Shown: positions 45,001 through 53,767, numbered from the stretch's first letter. The stretch is DNA of 64,000 bases from Kiritimatiellaeota bacterium B1221 (GCA_029269125.1 JARHXX010000001.1:186001-250000), one strand, 5' to 3'. A program made the numbers and translations. Notes: generated from the letters alone by a model not told the origin.

Positions 45001-45566
45001 GTCTCGGTTACCGAATCACCAAAAGCTTCGCACTGAATATCTTCGGCCGTATCTTCAGTCATCCTGAAGCAGTCTTGAACGAAGAAATGCTTAAACCCGA
45101 ACTGCAAAGTATGGAGTACTATGTGGACGGCATCAGCAATATTGTGGAAGCCCAAAGAAAAGCCGCCCTCAGTTACTTCGAAGACGGAGGAATTGATTTG
45201 GCCATTCCCCCATTGAAAGCCCTGCTTCACATCATGGCATATGGTGAATACGAAGGCAAAAAATTACACGATCCCGAAATTCGCGGCTTGTTCACTCTGG
45301 AATCTGTATTGGAAAGCGACTGGTATGCAGATCGTCTGCAGGCCAAAGTGAATCTGGAAATTAAAACGCTGGAAAAACAAGCGAAATACCTGCATCACTA
45401 CATGAGCAAAGAAAATCCGGATAACATCACCCGTCTCTCCATCCGTACCCAGCTGGAGCGCGTAAGCCTTCAGTTGGAAGAGCTGCGGACAGATCCTAAA
45501 ATCTACCGTGATAAATTGGTAGGCACCCTGGCCTGTGATCCCTCACTTGCCTCAAAAAAAGACTAA
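42087..45566 (+). CDS. Probable PPi-type phosphoenolpyruvate carboxykinase
   Basis: This 1159-residue cytosolic protein fits the PPi-dependent PEPCK family (about 1100-1200 residues; known from Entamoeba and Propionibacterium), which interconverts PEP, CO2 and phosphate with oxaloacetate and pyrophosphate. The PEPCK-like active site is visible: GRKTMEVRFF (near 220) parallels GRTMYVIPF of GTP enzymes. DNYFGYCKKEVKTQLSY (near 338) parallels the Y-G-G-x-x-K-K metal-Lys motif, followed by EEEHAGGAM (His near 361). A nucleotide P-loop of ATP/GTP enzymes is not seen; TGKSPSTTGAGSEGALTK (near 870) may mark the pyrophosphate region, by guess. uxaE follows after nine bases. The assignment rests on motif reading only. 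Confidence 0.65.
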   Translation: MKNLKDSIGYTNPEQTGHESVTDLIHYINIKLSALDLPIYGKDEDNPFLELGKSLLATAKAKDRLLADYMCPVDRHIDNFIREFFKDHGIEEEQSWLPKHSFVLDRHGIARTLSIPPDRDDFKSDIIESYRTANGVLHNPKHDRRTTKGVFHVCEKGLPIPDDKKAVPVLTFSRLLSAALNPPKSLMDLPFTNNQEQKASTWVSLLLRPLVCPAVSGVTGRKTMEVRFFAPGNMVANLDFVESIFGNAGNPLLPENDARLDTAEWSGHTGCVILAPHLLELTKKELGLPHIDEATERQKRDSMCWSDENEKYNDGTAFKVTLRNEEGVIVTLIADNYFGYCKKEVKTQLSYASNLYGMVEEEHAGGAMTFPSFDLGEDFRLSFLNKDVDHSIDEVIERYASRIDVQPEGYAIDKNFPDIIYVPETSYFELRTQSIQWTNEQGPQSIKLSPENTYVLPSGYKVKMFNPQTGQRWRLIGTNAEGLLCHKPCTVSGGGKSEISKPITDAMVNAPVFTPNFSEDMDMVEMITQKDYSDRFTSPKEPGKPSRPLLSPERSLGSVVRMLTPNPEYTEEFNTWLYAIPHRVRDLVLTVKRYYRPHWGENWRERFNVDTINGQQGVELRYRQRQVIGSYVRLGYTEQGAWRLFSLRKDFWPATKLQREDDITASVIIPSSQIHNLPSHISSPSCKFVQNCEYRLFQRPDDAIIPGYDKSTEYDYATKKSFFSNYAPLSRADVEEMVQDVIKFEQYTPEMQEAMRNFVEDKEGPDYFVSNNCPRIVDGAPTKNPRYLQNRPDLGADHEEYLADIGTRLYRRLPDNAAVFNPVGAVLPGRRNNPPEPKAGIRPLAVYNPIHYQELPELFMDFVASLTGKSPSTTGAGSEGALTKAPFNALLPVTDLNNALISYILTQSHAFSTAAGYVGHKYRVDHDISLLVPEIWCRMYPQERDPQWLIKEGYLEALEDFEYEGKTVMASRLGYRITKSFALNIFGRIFSHPEAVLNEEMLKPELQSMEYYVDGISNIVEAQRKAALSYFEDGGIDLAIPPLKALLHIMAYGEYEGKKLHDPEIRGLFTLESVLESDWYADRLQAKVNLEIKTLEKQAKYLHHYMSKENPDNITRLSIRTQLERVSLQLEELRTDPKIYRDKLVGTLACDPSLASKKD

Positions 45567-45575
45567 GGACACTGA

Positions 45576-46850
45576 ATGACCAAACCCACTATTAGTACCC
45601 TCGATCTCCAACCCAGTTTTGGGTTCGGAGACCGGATAGGACTCGCCACCCCGGGGCATGTTGCCGCACTCGAACAATACGGCAGTGGCATCCTGCCGAT
45701 TTTCCCCCAGCAATCGATACGGGAAATGAGCCGCACCTGCCGCACACCTGAAGGGGTAATGAAAGATGCTCTGGACGGTCTGGCTGCCTCCGGTTGGAGT
45801 GGATTGAGCGGTGCGGATGCGGACCATCTCAAAACCGAAGAAGATATCGCCAGCACCATGGATGCCGGCTTTACCTTTTTCACCATCGATCCATCTGATG
45901 TGGTAGATGAAAAAGCAGACAACTACGACCGCGACACTTTGGCCAAAAAATTTGCCGAAGTGGCCCCTTTAATTGATTGGGTAGACACCTATTTGGAAAC
46001 CTCCAAAACCCTGTCCAGCGGAACGGTGATTGAATTTGATGAAGACGCCGTCCGGCGCGCCGCGGTCAAATACGGCCCGGCATTAATAAAAGCTTCAGAA
46101 CTGGCAAGCTTCATCCGCAAACGCGCCGAGAACAAAGGACTTCCTTACGAAATCGAAGTTAGCGTGGATGAAACCGAGCAACCCACCACCTTGGCTGAAC
46201 ATTTTATTATTGCTGATCAACTGATCAAAAATGAGGTTAAACTGGTTTCCCTCGCACCGCGCTTCATCGGAGAAATGGAAAAAGGCGTTGATTTTATTGG
46301 TGACGTGGATGCACTCGAAGCCTCCATGGCCGACCATAACGAAATCTGCGAAATCCTCGGCCCCTACAAACTAAGTTTACACAGTGGTTCAGATAAAATC
46401 TCCATGTACACGCCGTTTGCCCGCGCTACCAAAGGCCGTTTTCATGTGAAAACCGCGGGAACCTCCTACTTGGAAGCCCTGCGTGTCGCGGCTTTAAAGA
46501 ATGAAGAACTGTTTGCCCGGATTGTAACCCTTTCCCGTGAAAACTATATGCGGGACAAAGCAACTTACCACGTGCACGCCACGTTGGAGGATTCTCCCGC
46601 GGCCGGAAGCGTGAGCGCAAAAGATCTTGAGCGCGCCTATCTCGAATGCTGGGAAGATGTCCTGGCCGGTATTGGATTCACCGCTCCCGGACGTCAGATC
46701 CTGCACTGCTGCTTCGGCACAGTGTTGACCCATCCCGAACTGGGCAAATCCCTGATGGACACCCTGCGTGCCCACCCGGACACCTATGCAGAAGTTCTTT
46801 GCCTGCATTTCGGCAAACACCTGGAAGCCCTCAAAGCCGGCATGGTGTAA
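45576..46850 (+). CDS. uxaE: Tagaturonate/fructuronate epimerase (UxaE family)
   Basis: UxaE is a metal-dependent 3-epimerase that converts D-tagaturonate to D-fructuronate in galacturonate breakdown. This 424-residue protein carries the family opening PSFGFGDRIGLATPGHVAAL, and then SVDETEQPTTLAEHFI, VKLVSLAPRFIGEMEKGVDFIGD, YKLSLHSGSDKISMY, KTAGTSYLEALRVAA and ATYHVHATLEDSP. It is co-transcribed with the PEPCK candidate nine bases upstream and ends in a clear terminator. No uxaC, uxuA or kdg gene is in the window, so the rest of the pathway must lie elsewhere. Confidence 0.85.
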   Translation: MTKPTISTLDLQPSFGFGDRIGLATPGHVAALEQYGSGILPIFPQQSIREMSRTCRTPEGVMKDALDGLAASGWSGLSGADADHLKTEEDIASTMDAGFTFFTIDPSDVVDEKADNYDRDTLAKKFAEVAPLIDWVDTYLETSKTLSSGTVIEFDEDAVRRAAVKYGPALIKASELASFIRKRAENKGLPYEIEVSVDETEQPTTLAEHFIIADQLIKNEVKLVSLAPRFIGEMEKGVDFIGDVDALEASMADHNEICEILGPYKLSLHSGSDKISMYTPFARATKGRFHVKTAGTSYLEALRVAALKNEELFARIVTLSRENYMRDKATYHVHATLEDSPAAGSVSAKDLERAYLECWEDVLAGIGFTAPGRQILHCCFGTVLTHPELGKSLMDTLRAHPDTYAEVLCLHFGKHLEALKAGMV

Positions 46851-46903
46851 GCCCGCACCATTACGTCTCACCCGACTTCCACAGGGGACGCGTCCTCTCT
46901 CGA

Positions 46904-46939
46904 AAAGATCGCAAAGCATCAGGCTTTGCGATCTTTTTA
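46904..46939 (+). terminator. Rho-independent terminator after uxaE
   Basis: A 14-base stem (AAAGATCGCAAAGC with GCTTTGCGATCTTT) closes a five-base loop ATCAG and runs into T-rich sequence. It ends the PEPCK-uxaE operon. Confidence 0.9.
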
Positions 46940-47021
46940 TATTTGAAGCGGAGACAGAGCGGGAATTCGGCGGTTCTATTTATGAATTGACGAAAAAGAT
47001 TTCACAGGTGATGAATACCGG

Positions 47022-48377
47022 ATGAATAGAATCCCCCTCTTCTTTTCCTGCGCTTTTCTTTTTTTACTTGAGAGCAGGGTGAATGCCCGGGAATGGGATA
47101 TGGAAAAGTTCTATGCACAAATCCGCTCCACCCCGGACATCTTCACCGAAATCCCCTTTGAAAATGGGCAGCAAAGTGATGTCATCCGCCTCAGACTTCA
47201 CCCGGTAAAATTGGTCAGCGAAGAGGGACAACGATTTGACGGACTTCAGTTTACCGTGCCCCGAAGCGCGAAAGGAATGGATTTGGTTTGGTACTTCAAT
47301 GCACCTGCAAACTGGGCTCACTGGTATATTCTCCCCCTGGCCGCTGACGAAGAAATGCAAGGATTCCGAAATTGGATTCCCGCAGATGTGTTGTACCGGG
47401 ATGTGGATCTCCCACAGGAAGCCGATCGTTTCAGAACCTTGCAAACCTTGGACAGTGAAAACCTTGTCCCCGGGCATACGTACATCATCTGGTTCAGAGA
47501 AACCCAGGCGGGTGAAGATCTTGACCTGCGGGTGAAACTTTGCTTTTCGAAACCTGAAGAGGACTGGACCCATAAAAATGCAGAAGCCGCATTGGCACTG
47601 GAATGGCAGTCACTGGACATCCAAGCGGCGCATTTAGAATCCAGAGGAGGAAAAATGCTGCTCGACCCAGCGTTCTTCGAAAAAAATTATGCGGAGACCC
47701 AAATAAAAAGTGTCATTTCAGAAAGACGCATGACTCAACAGTTTCCCGGAGGCTTTTTTGTCACCATGGAAACCGCAACCCCACCCTGCCGGACCCGCCC
47801 TGATTTTCATGAACTGCAAAAGAAATACGGTCCAGCGGATTTTATTGAAACGGCCACCCAAAAACGCGCGCGGGCATTGTTTGATGATCCGGATCGCGGA
47901 CAAGTAGATGAAGCGGAGGATGCGAATCCAGTCGACACCCACTATTATGATTACTTTGCTTTTGAAGTTCAGAAAATCGGGGACGAAAAAATCGTAACCC
48001 GCGTGCGGACCCAGGCCGTCAACTTTTCAGCTCTGCAACCTGCAGGAGACGAACCCACATTTGAAATATTGGGGATGAAAAACCTTACCGTCTTCTACAG
48101 AAAAAGAAAAGAAGTGGGACGGGCCTATTACTTCATGGAAGGCCCCGGGGACGTCTTACTGATGACAGAACCGCCCCCTGGGGTTTATCAGCGGAAAAAC
48201 GAGACACTGGCGTATCTGGGCCAGGAAAAGTGGCTTCTACAAAGCTGGTCAAATGACCATAAACTCTATCGGGAAATTCCTTTGGCCGGAAACCAATGGA
48301 GCGGAAGCGCGAAGGGATATTATGAGGATGGCACCCTCCGCTGGGAAGCCCACTACCTTAAGGGGGAACTAAACTGA
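47022..48377 (+). CDS. Secreted MORN-like protein, truncated by in-frame TGA
   Basis: The 451-residue product has a signal peptide (IPLFFSCAFLFLLESRVNA) and no family I can name for its first 350 residues (KGMDLVWYFNAPANWAHWYIL, GHTYIIWFRETQAGEDLDLRV). The end, GYYEDGTLRWEAHYLKGELN, is a MORN/YwqK-type repeat that stops mid-repeat at TGA 48375-48377. The same frame then continues for 32 codons with a perfect repeat continuation and stops at TAA 48474, just before the convergent NtrC-type gene. This suggests a recent nonsense change, a sequence error or readthrough. Confidence 0.75.
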   Translation: MNRIPLFFSCAFLFLLESRVNAREWDMEKFYAQIRSTPDIFTEIPFENGQQSDVIRLRLHPVKLVSEEGQRFDGLQFTVPRSAKGMDLVWYFNAPANWAHWYILPLAADEEMQGFRNWIPADVLYRDVDLPQEADRFRTLQTLDSENLVPGHTYIIWFRETQAGEDLDLRVKLCFSKPEEDWTHKNAEAALALEWQSLDIQAAHLESRGGKMLLDPAFFEKNYAETQIKSVISERRMTQQFPGGFFVTMETATPPCRTRPDFHELQKKYGPADFIETATQKRARALFDDPDRGQVDEAEDANPVDTHYYDYFAFEVQKIGDEKIVTRVRTQAVNFSALQPAGDEPTFEILGMKNLTVFYRKRKEVGRAYYFMEGPGDVLLMTEPPPGVYQRKNETLAYLGQEKWLLQSWSNDHKLYREIPLAGNQWSGSAKGYYEDGTLRWEAHYLKGELN

Positions 48378-48476
48378 ACCCTTTCAGAATTCGATGCACA
48401 AGGCACTCCTTTACGGGAACGGCTTTTTAAAGCCGGGATAGAAATCGGAGAAGAATCCCTCCCCCAAGCCAATTAA
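48378..48476 (+). pseudogene. In-frame continuation beyond the TGA at 48375
   Basis: Thirty-two open codons follow the TGA in frame, encoding TLSEFDAQGTPLRERLF and then KAGIEIGEESLPQAN before TAA. The E-F-D-A-Q-G-x-P-L pattern matches the MORN-like repeat begun upstream. The true or ancestral 3' end is therefore 48476. Confidence 0.65.
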
Positions 48477-48479
48477 AAC

Positions 48480-49856
48480 TCAATCCGCGTCCGGCAGTTT
48501 ACGGTACAGCGTAGCCAAACTCACTTTCAGCGACTTGGCCGCCGCTTCTTTATCCCCGTGAAATTCATTGATGGTGTCAGTAATAAACTGCTTTTCCATT
48601 TCCCGTAAATATCCTTTTAAAGAACGACCACGATACTCTTCCGACGACGAATAAGGCATGGGAGAATTCGGGGTTGAGAGTTTCGATCTCGTCACCACGC
48701 GCGCAGGCAGGTCATCTGACCTCAACACCCCGTTCTGGGCAAAGGTGCAGCCGTGTCGAATCGCATTCTCCAACTCCCGCACATTCCCCGGCCAATTGTA
48801 GGATTCGAGAATGATTTGCACTTCCGGTGAGAGCTCCGGCATCGGCACCCCGGCCTTTTCGGATATCATATTCATGAAGAAATGCGCCAAAGGAATAATA
48901 TCCTCCGTACGATTGCGTAAGGGAGAAATCACCAAGGGAATCACACTCAAACGATAGTAAAGATCCTCACGAAACTTTCCTTCTGAAATTAATTTCTCCA
49001 AATCATCATTTGAAGCGGCAATCACCCGCGGATCCACTTTAATCTCCCGGGTGCCCCCTACCCGACGGATTTCTTTTTCCTGCAGCACCCGTAAAAGTTT
49101 ACTTTGCAGGTTCAGTGACATCGAACCAATCTCATCCAGAAAAATGGTGCCGCCACTGGCCACCTCAAACAACCCTTCCTTTTCAGAACTGGCCCCGGTA
49201 AAAGCTCCTTTTACGTGACCGAACAACTCCGATTCCAACAGCGGTTCAGGCAAAGCCGCGCAGTTGATCGGAACAAAATTCTGTTGTTTACGGATACTGT
49301 TGGCATGAATGGCTTTGGCAATCACTTCTTTACCCACACCACTCTCTCCCCCGATGAGCACAGTCTGATCCGTAGGCGCCACCCGCTCAATCATGGTACA
49401 AATTTTCCGCATATCCGCACTTTCTGCCACAATATCAGATAAACCATACCGGAAGTCCAACTGGGCCTTCAACTGTTGATTTTCGTGCAAGGCCCGGCGG
49501 TATTCCAAAGCCCGCTGCACCGTAATCATCAACTCATCGACTTTAAACGGCTTGGTCACATAATCAAATGCCCCCTCTTTCATGGCCTGGACAGCGGTCT
49601 CCACCGACCCATACGCCGTCACCACCATCACACTCATCGTGGGATGAACCGACTTGGCAATTTTTAATAACTCCATGCCATCAACCGGATCCATGCGAAT
49701 ATCGGTCAGCATGAGATCAAAACTTTCCGCATTTAAATACTCAACCGCTTTCTCCCCCCCCAACGAAGGTTGAATATCGAATCCCTGTCCTTTTAATAAA
49801 TTAGACAAAACAGACAAAACACTTGGTTCATCATCCACAATTAAAATTTTAGCCAT
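48480..49856 (-). CDS. NtrC-family sigma-54-dependent response regulator
   Basis: This 458-residue protein has a receiver domain (about 1-120, phospho-Asp in LMLTDIRMDPVDG, Lys in VTKPFKVDE). A sigma-54 AAA+ domain follows (about 145-375, Walker A GESGVGKEVIAKA, the sigma-54 contact loop GAFTGA in VKGAFTGASSEKEG, Walker B GTIFLDEIGSM). A Fis-type helix-turn-helix at the end has DKEAAAKSLKVSLATLYRKL. It activates sigma-54 promoters when phosphorylated. No cognate kinase is adjacent. In other bacteria PEP-CTERM genes depend on such regulators (PrsR), and a sigma-54-like site precedes the PEP-CTERM gene at 53.8 kb; a link is inference. Confidence 0.94.
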   Translation of the reverse strand: MAKILIVDDEPSVLSVLSNLLKGQGFDIQPSLGGEKAVEYLNAESFDLMLTDIRMDPVDGMELLKIAKSVHPTMSVMVVTAYGSVETAVQAMKEGAFDYVTKPFKVDELMITVQRALEYRRALHENQQLKAQLDFRYGLSDIVAESADMRKICTMIERVAPTDQTVLIGGESGVGKEVIAKAIHANSIRKQQNFVPINCAALPEPLLESELFGHVKGAFTGASSEKEGLFEVASGGTIFLDEIGSMSLNLQSKLLRVLQEKEIRRVGGTREIKVDPRVIAASNDDLEKLISEGKFREDLYYRLSVIPLVISPLRNRTEDIIPLAHFFMNMISEKAGVPMPELSPEVQIILESYNWPGNVRELENAIRHGCTFAQNGVLRSDDLPARVVTRSKLSTPNSPMPYSSSEEYRGRSLKGYLREMEKQFITDTINEFHGDKEAAAKSLKVSLATLYRKLPDAD

Positions 49857-49975
49857 ATTTTCAGTGCCTTTAAATAAATTCCTTTCTCTCTACCCCTAAA
49901 ATGAGCAGGATTCTCATTTTGGCAACTTCAAAAAGAAAAGAATTTCCTTTCGTTTTCTCTGCATTGAAATACAAA

Positions 49976-50359
49976 ATGCCTATGAAAATGTTCATCTACG
50001 TCATAGCAGCACTTTTCTATTTATGTGGATGTACCAGCACAAAACCGGTTGAACCCCCTCCGCCACCACGACCCTACAATGCGGGAATCATTCGACAAGT
50101 AAACCAGGCCGAACACTATTTCGTATTTGAAAGTGGAAAAATTCTTCCCGAGAACACCGAGTTGACCCTGTTAAGAAAAGGACGAATAATAGGGAAAGCC
50201 CGGGTGAATCCCATTCAGGATAAAAAACTTCAAACTGCAGATATTTTAAGAGGGGCACCTTTACCCGGCGACCTCTGTGAACCGGAAATCTCCTCCCTGC
50301 CCCAGATTTTAGAGCCGCAATCGAGCCAACAGGGCCAACGCCGCAGTTTCCGCCCGTAA
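49976..50359 (+). CDS. Small lipoprotein, unknown
   Basis: I start this at MPMKMFIYVIAAL (127 residues; MKMF two codons later is equally possible). A lipobox LCGC follows, then a Pro-rich spacer (VEPPPPPRPYN). The mature domain (IIRQVNQAEHYFVFESGKIL, LTLLRKGRIIGKARVN) looks like a small beta barrel of the kind found in trypsin-like or FlgT-like C-terminal modules. The final Gln/Ser-rich tail overlaps the 3' end of rsmE on the other strand. Function unknown; lipid-anchored in the envelope. Confidence 0.65.
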   Translation: MPMKMFIYVIAALFYLCGCTSTKPVEPPPPPRPYNAGIIRQVNQAEHYFVFESGKILPENTELTLLRKGRIIGKARVNPIQDKKLQTADILRGAPLPGDLCEPEISSLPQILEPQSSQQGQRRSFRP

Positions 50360-51043
50360 AATACGGGGACCCAAACTGATTTGCTGCGCTCCCCCGGCTT
50401 CAATGATTGAATATTCCTGATCTGAAAAATCCCCCTCCGGCCCGACCCAAAGGCAAATTTCATCTTCTCTTTCCCCCGTTAGATAGGCGGAAAGTGGTTT
50501 CGCCCCCTGCTTCAAACCCGCAAAAAATTGACAGGAACCCCCCTTTACGCTTTCCCCCGCCTGCTCCACACTTTCTGCAAATTCCAAAGAGGGCCACCAG
50601 GGATTGCCCGACTGTTTGCAGGCTTCGGTCATGCACTCGCCCCAGCGTTGCGCCTTTTTCTCCAACTTGTCCCCGGAAACCTCACTCACCGCATGATCAC
50701 TTTGGATGCGCACGATGCGATTGACCCCCAGCTCCACGGCGTGCTTGAGAAGTTCGTCCCAAGCGGATTGTTTTAAAGCCCCGATCAATAAGGTCAACCG
50801 GGGCTGCGGTTCAGGTAGGCTGAGTCGCTCAGATATTTCAACCTCCACCCGATCCCGATCCACCGAGACCACCTTTGCCAGTCCGACTTCGCCGCATCCG
50901 TTTAACACCGATACTTTTGAATCTATACCGATTCTGCGAACCCGGCTGAGATGCCGCCCCTCCGGTTTGGACAGCAGCAGAACCCCCGGTCGTAGAGGGG
51001 TTTCCGCAACAAAACAGCGAGGGGCCGACAGCCAGGGGTGCAT
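50309..51043 (-). CDS. rsmE: 16S rRNA (uracil-1498-N3)-methyltransferase
   Basis: RsmE methylates N3 of U1498 in 16S rRNA using SAM. The start MHPWLSAPRCFVAE (244 residues) avoids overlap with dnaJ. An N-terminal PUA-like domain is seen in HLSRVRRIGIDSKVSVLNGCGE. The SPOUT domain follows with LLIGALKQSAWDELLKHAVELGV, IRIQSDHAVSE, RWGECMTEACKQSGNPWWP, and the knotted C-terminus LWVGPEGDFSDQE, QQISLGPRILRAETAAL. It is the last gene of a grpE-dnaJ-rsmE operon, an order common in bacteria. Confidence 0.95.
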   Translation of the reverse strand: MHPWLSAPRCFVAETPLRPGVLLLSKPEGRHLSRVRRIGIDSKVSVLNGCGEVGLAKVVSVDRDRVEVEISERLSLPEPQPRLTLLIGALKQSAWDELLKHAVELGVNRIVRIQSDHAVSEVSGDKLEKKAQRWGECMTEACKQSGNPWWPSLEFAESVEQAGESVKGGSCQFFAGLKQGAKPLSAYLTGEREDEICLWVGPEGDFSDQEYSIIEAGGAQQISLGPRILRAETAALALLARLRL

Positions 51044-51047
51044 ATCT

Positions 51048-52250
51048 TCAGCTCTTTTCAGCCCGGAGCTTTTCCAGTTCTTCACGACGATGGCCGAACT
51101 CTTCCGCCTGACGGTTAAATTTGGTTTGGTCGGGATACTGGGAATCGCCCAAATTTTCCTCCAACTGCTGGAAGAGTTTTTTCACTTTGCCGTGGAGATG
51201 CGTGGGCACTTCCACTTTCACCCGGATATGCAGATCGCCATGTCCATATCCCCGCGGATCTTTTACCCCTTTGTTCTTCAAACGCAGCATACGTCCGTTC
51301 TGGGTGCCCGAAGGAATTTTAATTTTAGAAAACCCATCCAAGGTCGGCACTTTCACCTCTCCCCCCAAGGCCGCAGTTTGAATCGTAATGGGCAATTCCA
51401 CCACCAAATCCAAATCATGCCGTTCAAAAACGGGATGATCTTTCACATGCATAATCACATAAAGGTCGCCGGCAGCGCCCCCCATCAAACCGCCCTCACC
51501 CTTCCCCTTCACCCGTAAACGGGATCCGGTCTCCACTCCCGGAGGAATGCGAACCGTGATGGAACGTTTTCCTTTCGCCTGACCGGTACCGTGACACTTA
51601 CTGCAAGGGTTACTGATCACCTGGCCCGCGCCACCACAGTTCGGGCAAGTCTGGCGCATATGAAAGAGTCCGTTGGAAGTCAAAACCTGACCCTGCCCTT
51701 TACAGGTCGAACAGGTTTCTTTTTTGGATCCCGGAGCGGCCCCTTTGCCGTCACAGGCATCACACTCGATATTTACCGAGTAAGAAAGGTCGCGCTTCGA
51801 ACCGAACACCGCTTCTTCAAAATCGATTTCCAAATCAAAACGCAAATCGGAACCGCGGTTATTGCTCTCGCGACCTCCCCCGCCACCGCCTCCGAAAAAG
51901 TTTTCAAAGATGGATCCACCCCCTCCGCCTCCACCGCCGAAAGCTCCCATAAATGTACGCAGCGCCTCTTCAAGGTCCACCCCTCCAAACCCTCCGGCGC
52001 CACCACCGCCACCCCGGCCGGGGCCAAATGCGGCATGCCCAAACTGGTCATATTTATGACGTTTGTCTTCATCGCTAAGCACTTCATAAGCTTCGGTTGC
52101 AACTTTAAATTGTTCTTCAGCTGCGGTATCTCCGGGATTTTTATCCGGATGATATTTAATCGCCAGTTTGCGATACGCTTTTTTTATTTCATCTTTGCTG
52201 GCGTCCTTACTTACACCCAGCACTTTATAATAATCTTCTTTCTCTGACAT
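51048..52250 (-). CDS. dnaJ: Chaperone DnaJ
   Basis: This 400-residue type I Hsp40 delivers clients to DnaK and stimulates its ATPase. The J domain has KYHPDKNPG (HPD motif, near residue 33). A Gly/Phe region is unusually rich in glycine runs ([14 protein letters not shown] and long G stretches, about 75-125). The zinc-binding region has four repeats: [24 protein letters not shown] and CSKCHGTG. The C-terminal substrate domains end with [16 protein letters not shown]. The C-terminal tail ([17 protein letters not shown]) is slightly extended. It overlaps grpE by one base. dnaK is not in the window. Confidence 0.97.
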   Translation of the reverse strand: MSEKEDYYKVLGVSKDASKDEIKKAYRKLAIKYHPDKNPGDTAAEEQFKVATEAYEVLSDEDKRHKYDQFGHAAFGPGRGGGGGAGGFGGVDLEEALRTFMGAFGGGGGGGGSIFENFFGGGGGGGRESNNRGSDLRFDLEIDFEEAVFGSKRDLSYSVNIECDACDGKGAAPGSKKETCSTCKGQGQVLTSNGLFHMRQTCPNCGGAGQVISNPCSKCHGTGQAKGKRSITVRIPPGVETGSRLRVKGKGEGGLMGGAAGDLYVIMHVKDHPVFERHDLDLVVELPITIQTAALGGEVKVPTLDGFSKIKIPSGTQNGRMLRLKNKGVKDPRGYGHGDLHIRVKVEVPTHLHGKVKKLFQQLEENLGDSQYPDQTKFNRQAEEFGHRREELEKLRAEKS

Positions 52251-52873
52251 TACGCGTTCTCCTCCGCTTCTTCAGACTTTTCAGACTCTTCACCTTCCGG
52301 CGCACCAGCCGAAACCACCACTTGTACAGGGCGTAACAGCCGGCTTCCCAACTGATAGCCTTTGCGGGTCACCGCCACAATCCCGCCCTCTGCGACTTCC
52401 TGACTGGGCATATGCGTAATCGCTTCATGCAGATTGGGGTCAAAATTGCCATCGGCCACTTCCACCTCCTTTAAGCCATAGGTACCCAGAGTGCTGGATA
52501 ATTGTCCACGCACCAACTCAAATCCTTTGAGCGTCTCTTCGGTAAACTCTTTGCCTTTGGAGTTTTCAATCCCCAAATCAAAACTGTCCAATACCTTCAA
52601 CAAATCCGTCACCACATTATCCAAAGAACGCTGGGTCCATTCTTCTTTCTCCCGGCGGGTACGTTTCCGGAAATTATCAAAGTCCGCACGCAGGCGCAGA
52701 TACTGATCTTTATAATCCTCCTGCTCCTCTTCTTCTTTTTTCTTTTCGCCTGCCTCGGCCGCGTCTGCGGCAGCTTCCACTTCAGGCTCCAGCACTTCAA
52801 GGGTTTCTTCCCCTGCCGGGATTTCTTCCACAGGATCTTCAGGTTTCTCTTCTTTCTTCGTTTTTTTACTCAT
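52250..52873 (-). CDS. grpE: Nucleotide exchange factor GrpE
   Basis: GrpE releases ADP from DnaK. The 207-residue protein starts with a long acidic and lysine-rich tail (about 60 residues), then the coiled-coil [20 protein letters not shown]. The four-helix region follows ([17 protein letters not shown]), and the beta wing has [15 protein letters not shown] and [18 protein letters not shown] further acidic tail ends the protein. It is first of the grpE-dnaJ-rsmE set. The 276-base upstream gap shows no CIRCE element; a heat-shock promoter cannot be identified with confidence. Confidence 0.96.
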   Translation of the reverse strand: MSKKTKKEEKPEDPVEEIPAGEETLEVLEPEVEAAADAAEAGEKKKEEEEQEDYKDQYLRLRADFDNFRKRTRREKEEWTQRSLDNVVTDLLKVLDSFDLGIENSKGKEFTEETLKGFELVRGQLSSTLGTYGLKEVEVADGNFDPNLHEAITHMPSQEVAEGGIVAVTRKGYQLGSRLLRPVQVVVSAGAPEGEESEKSEEAEENA

Positions 52874-53149
52874 GTTTTAAATCTCCAGTTATAAATTGGG
52901 TTGGAAATATGGGTTTCCAGAAGCTGGAGAAGATACCCTCAACTTACCCGATTGGCAAGCGGGATTCAGCCGGAACTTAAAGGATGCGCAGACATGTGGC
53001 ACAGCAAAACGCATCCGGACGATCAACAGCAATTCAGCCCTTTCCCCTCCCCCGCCGCAGACCGGAAACTGCTTTAATCCAGTCCTGTAGAACCCGCCCC
53101 GGAATTCCTGCAAGGATCGTTCACAAAGGTCCTCAATCGCGGAAGCACA

Positions 53150-53767
53150 CTATCGACGGTGAAAAGCCAGCACCCCCAGCAACGCAAGCACGAGCAAGCT
53201 CAGGCTCGAAGCTTCCGGCACCATCACCACCTCGCCCCAATACACCGTCCTGCCGCTCCCGGTTGCATTTTGCATGGCGATGCGTGTATTTAATATGGTG
53301 GTGCCGGCAACAAAGTCGGGGATGCTGGTTAAATCCATTTCCACCGTATGCCAACTCTCCGGCGTTAACAAGGAGGTGTTTCCCGCCATGCCATCCACCG
53401 TCCAGGTCCCTGTACTATTCCCAAAAGTAAACGTGCTGCCACTCGTACTGGTATCCACTTTAAAACCGCTTGCCACCGTGTTGGCCCCGGCGTAGTAAGC
53501 TATTTTGAGCAGGGTCGTTTCCGCGGGCACCACCAAGTCCGTCCCCCAGATACCACCTTGTTCCCAATTCCCTCCAAACGCGATTTTAATGACATCGTGA
53601 CCTTTGTACATCTGTTCACTCGAGAGTTCAGTGACCGTACTGCCTTCACTCCAGAGCCCCCCCTCCTTCAAAGTGCCGTCAAAAATAATGAGATCCGCAT
53701 TTGCTGAGGTGAAGAACCCGAGCGTTAATAAACCGACCCACAGGGAAAAATTAAGATGAAAATTCAT
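53150..53767 (-). CDS. PEP-CTERM sorting domain protein
   Basis: The start MNFHLNFSLWVGLL (205 residues) is set by GAGG seven bases upstream; the longer frame has no such site. A signal peptide ends near TSANA. The mature part resembles a beta-sandwich binding module (LIIFDGTLKEGGLW, GHDVIKIAFGGNWEQGG, STFTFGNSTGTWTVDG). The C-terminus has VPEASSLSLLVLALLGVLAF then HRR: a V-P-E-A motif, membrane helix and Arg pair, the exosortase sorting signal. It should be cleaved and exported by the exosortase encoded at 16.8-18.9 kb. Upstream is a candidate sigma-54 site. Confidence 0.9.
   Translation of the reverse strand: MNFHLNFSLWVGLLTLGFFTSANADLIIFDGTLKEGGLWSEGSTVTELSSEQMYKGHDVIKIAFGGNWEQGGIWGTDLVVPAETTLLKIAYYAGANTVASGFKVDTSTSGSTFTFGNSTGTWTVDGMAGNTSLLTPESWHTVEMDLTSIPDFVAGTTILNTRIAMQNATGSGRTVYWGEVVMVPEASSLSLLVLALLGVLAFHRR

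Noticed and set aside
43986-45230. 414-codon open frame on the minus strand opposite the PEPCK candidate
   Set aside because: It is fully antisense to a long protein with recognisable motifs, and its translation has no domain, no Shine-Dalgarno and biased composition.
52874-53149. CIRCE element or sigma-32 promoter before grpE
   Set aside because: No TTAGCACTC-N9-GAGTGCTAA dyad is present, and heat-shock sigma boxes could not be matched beyond chance.
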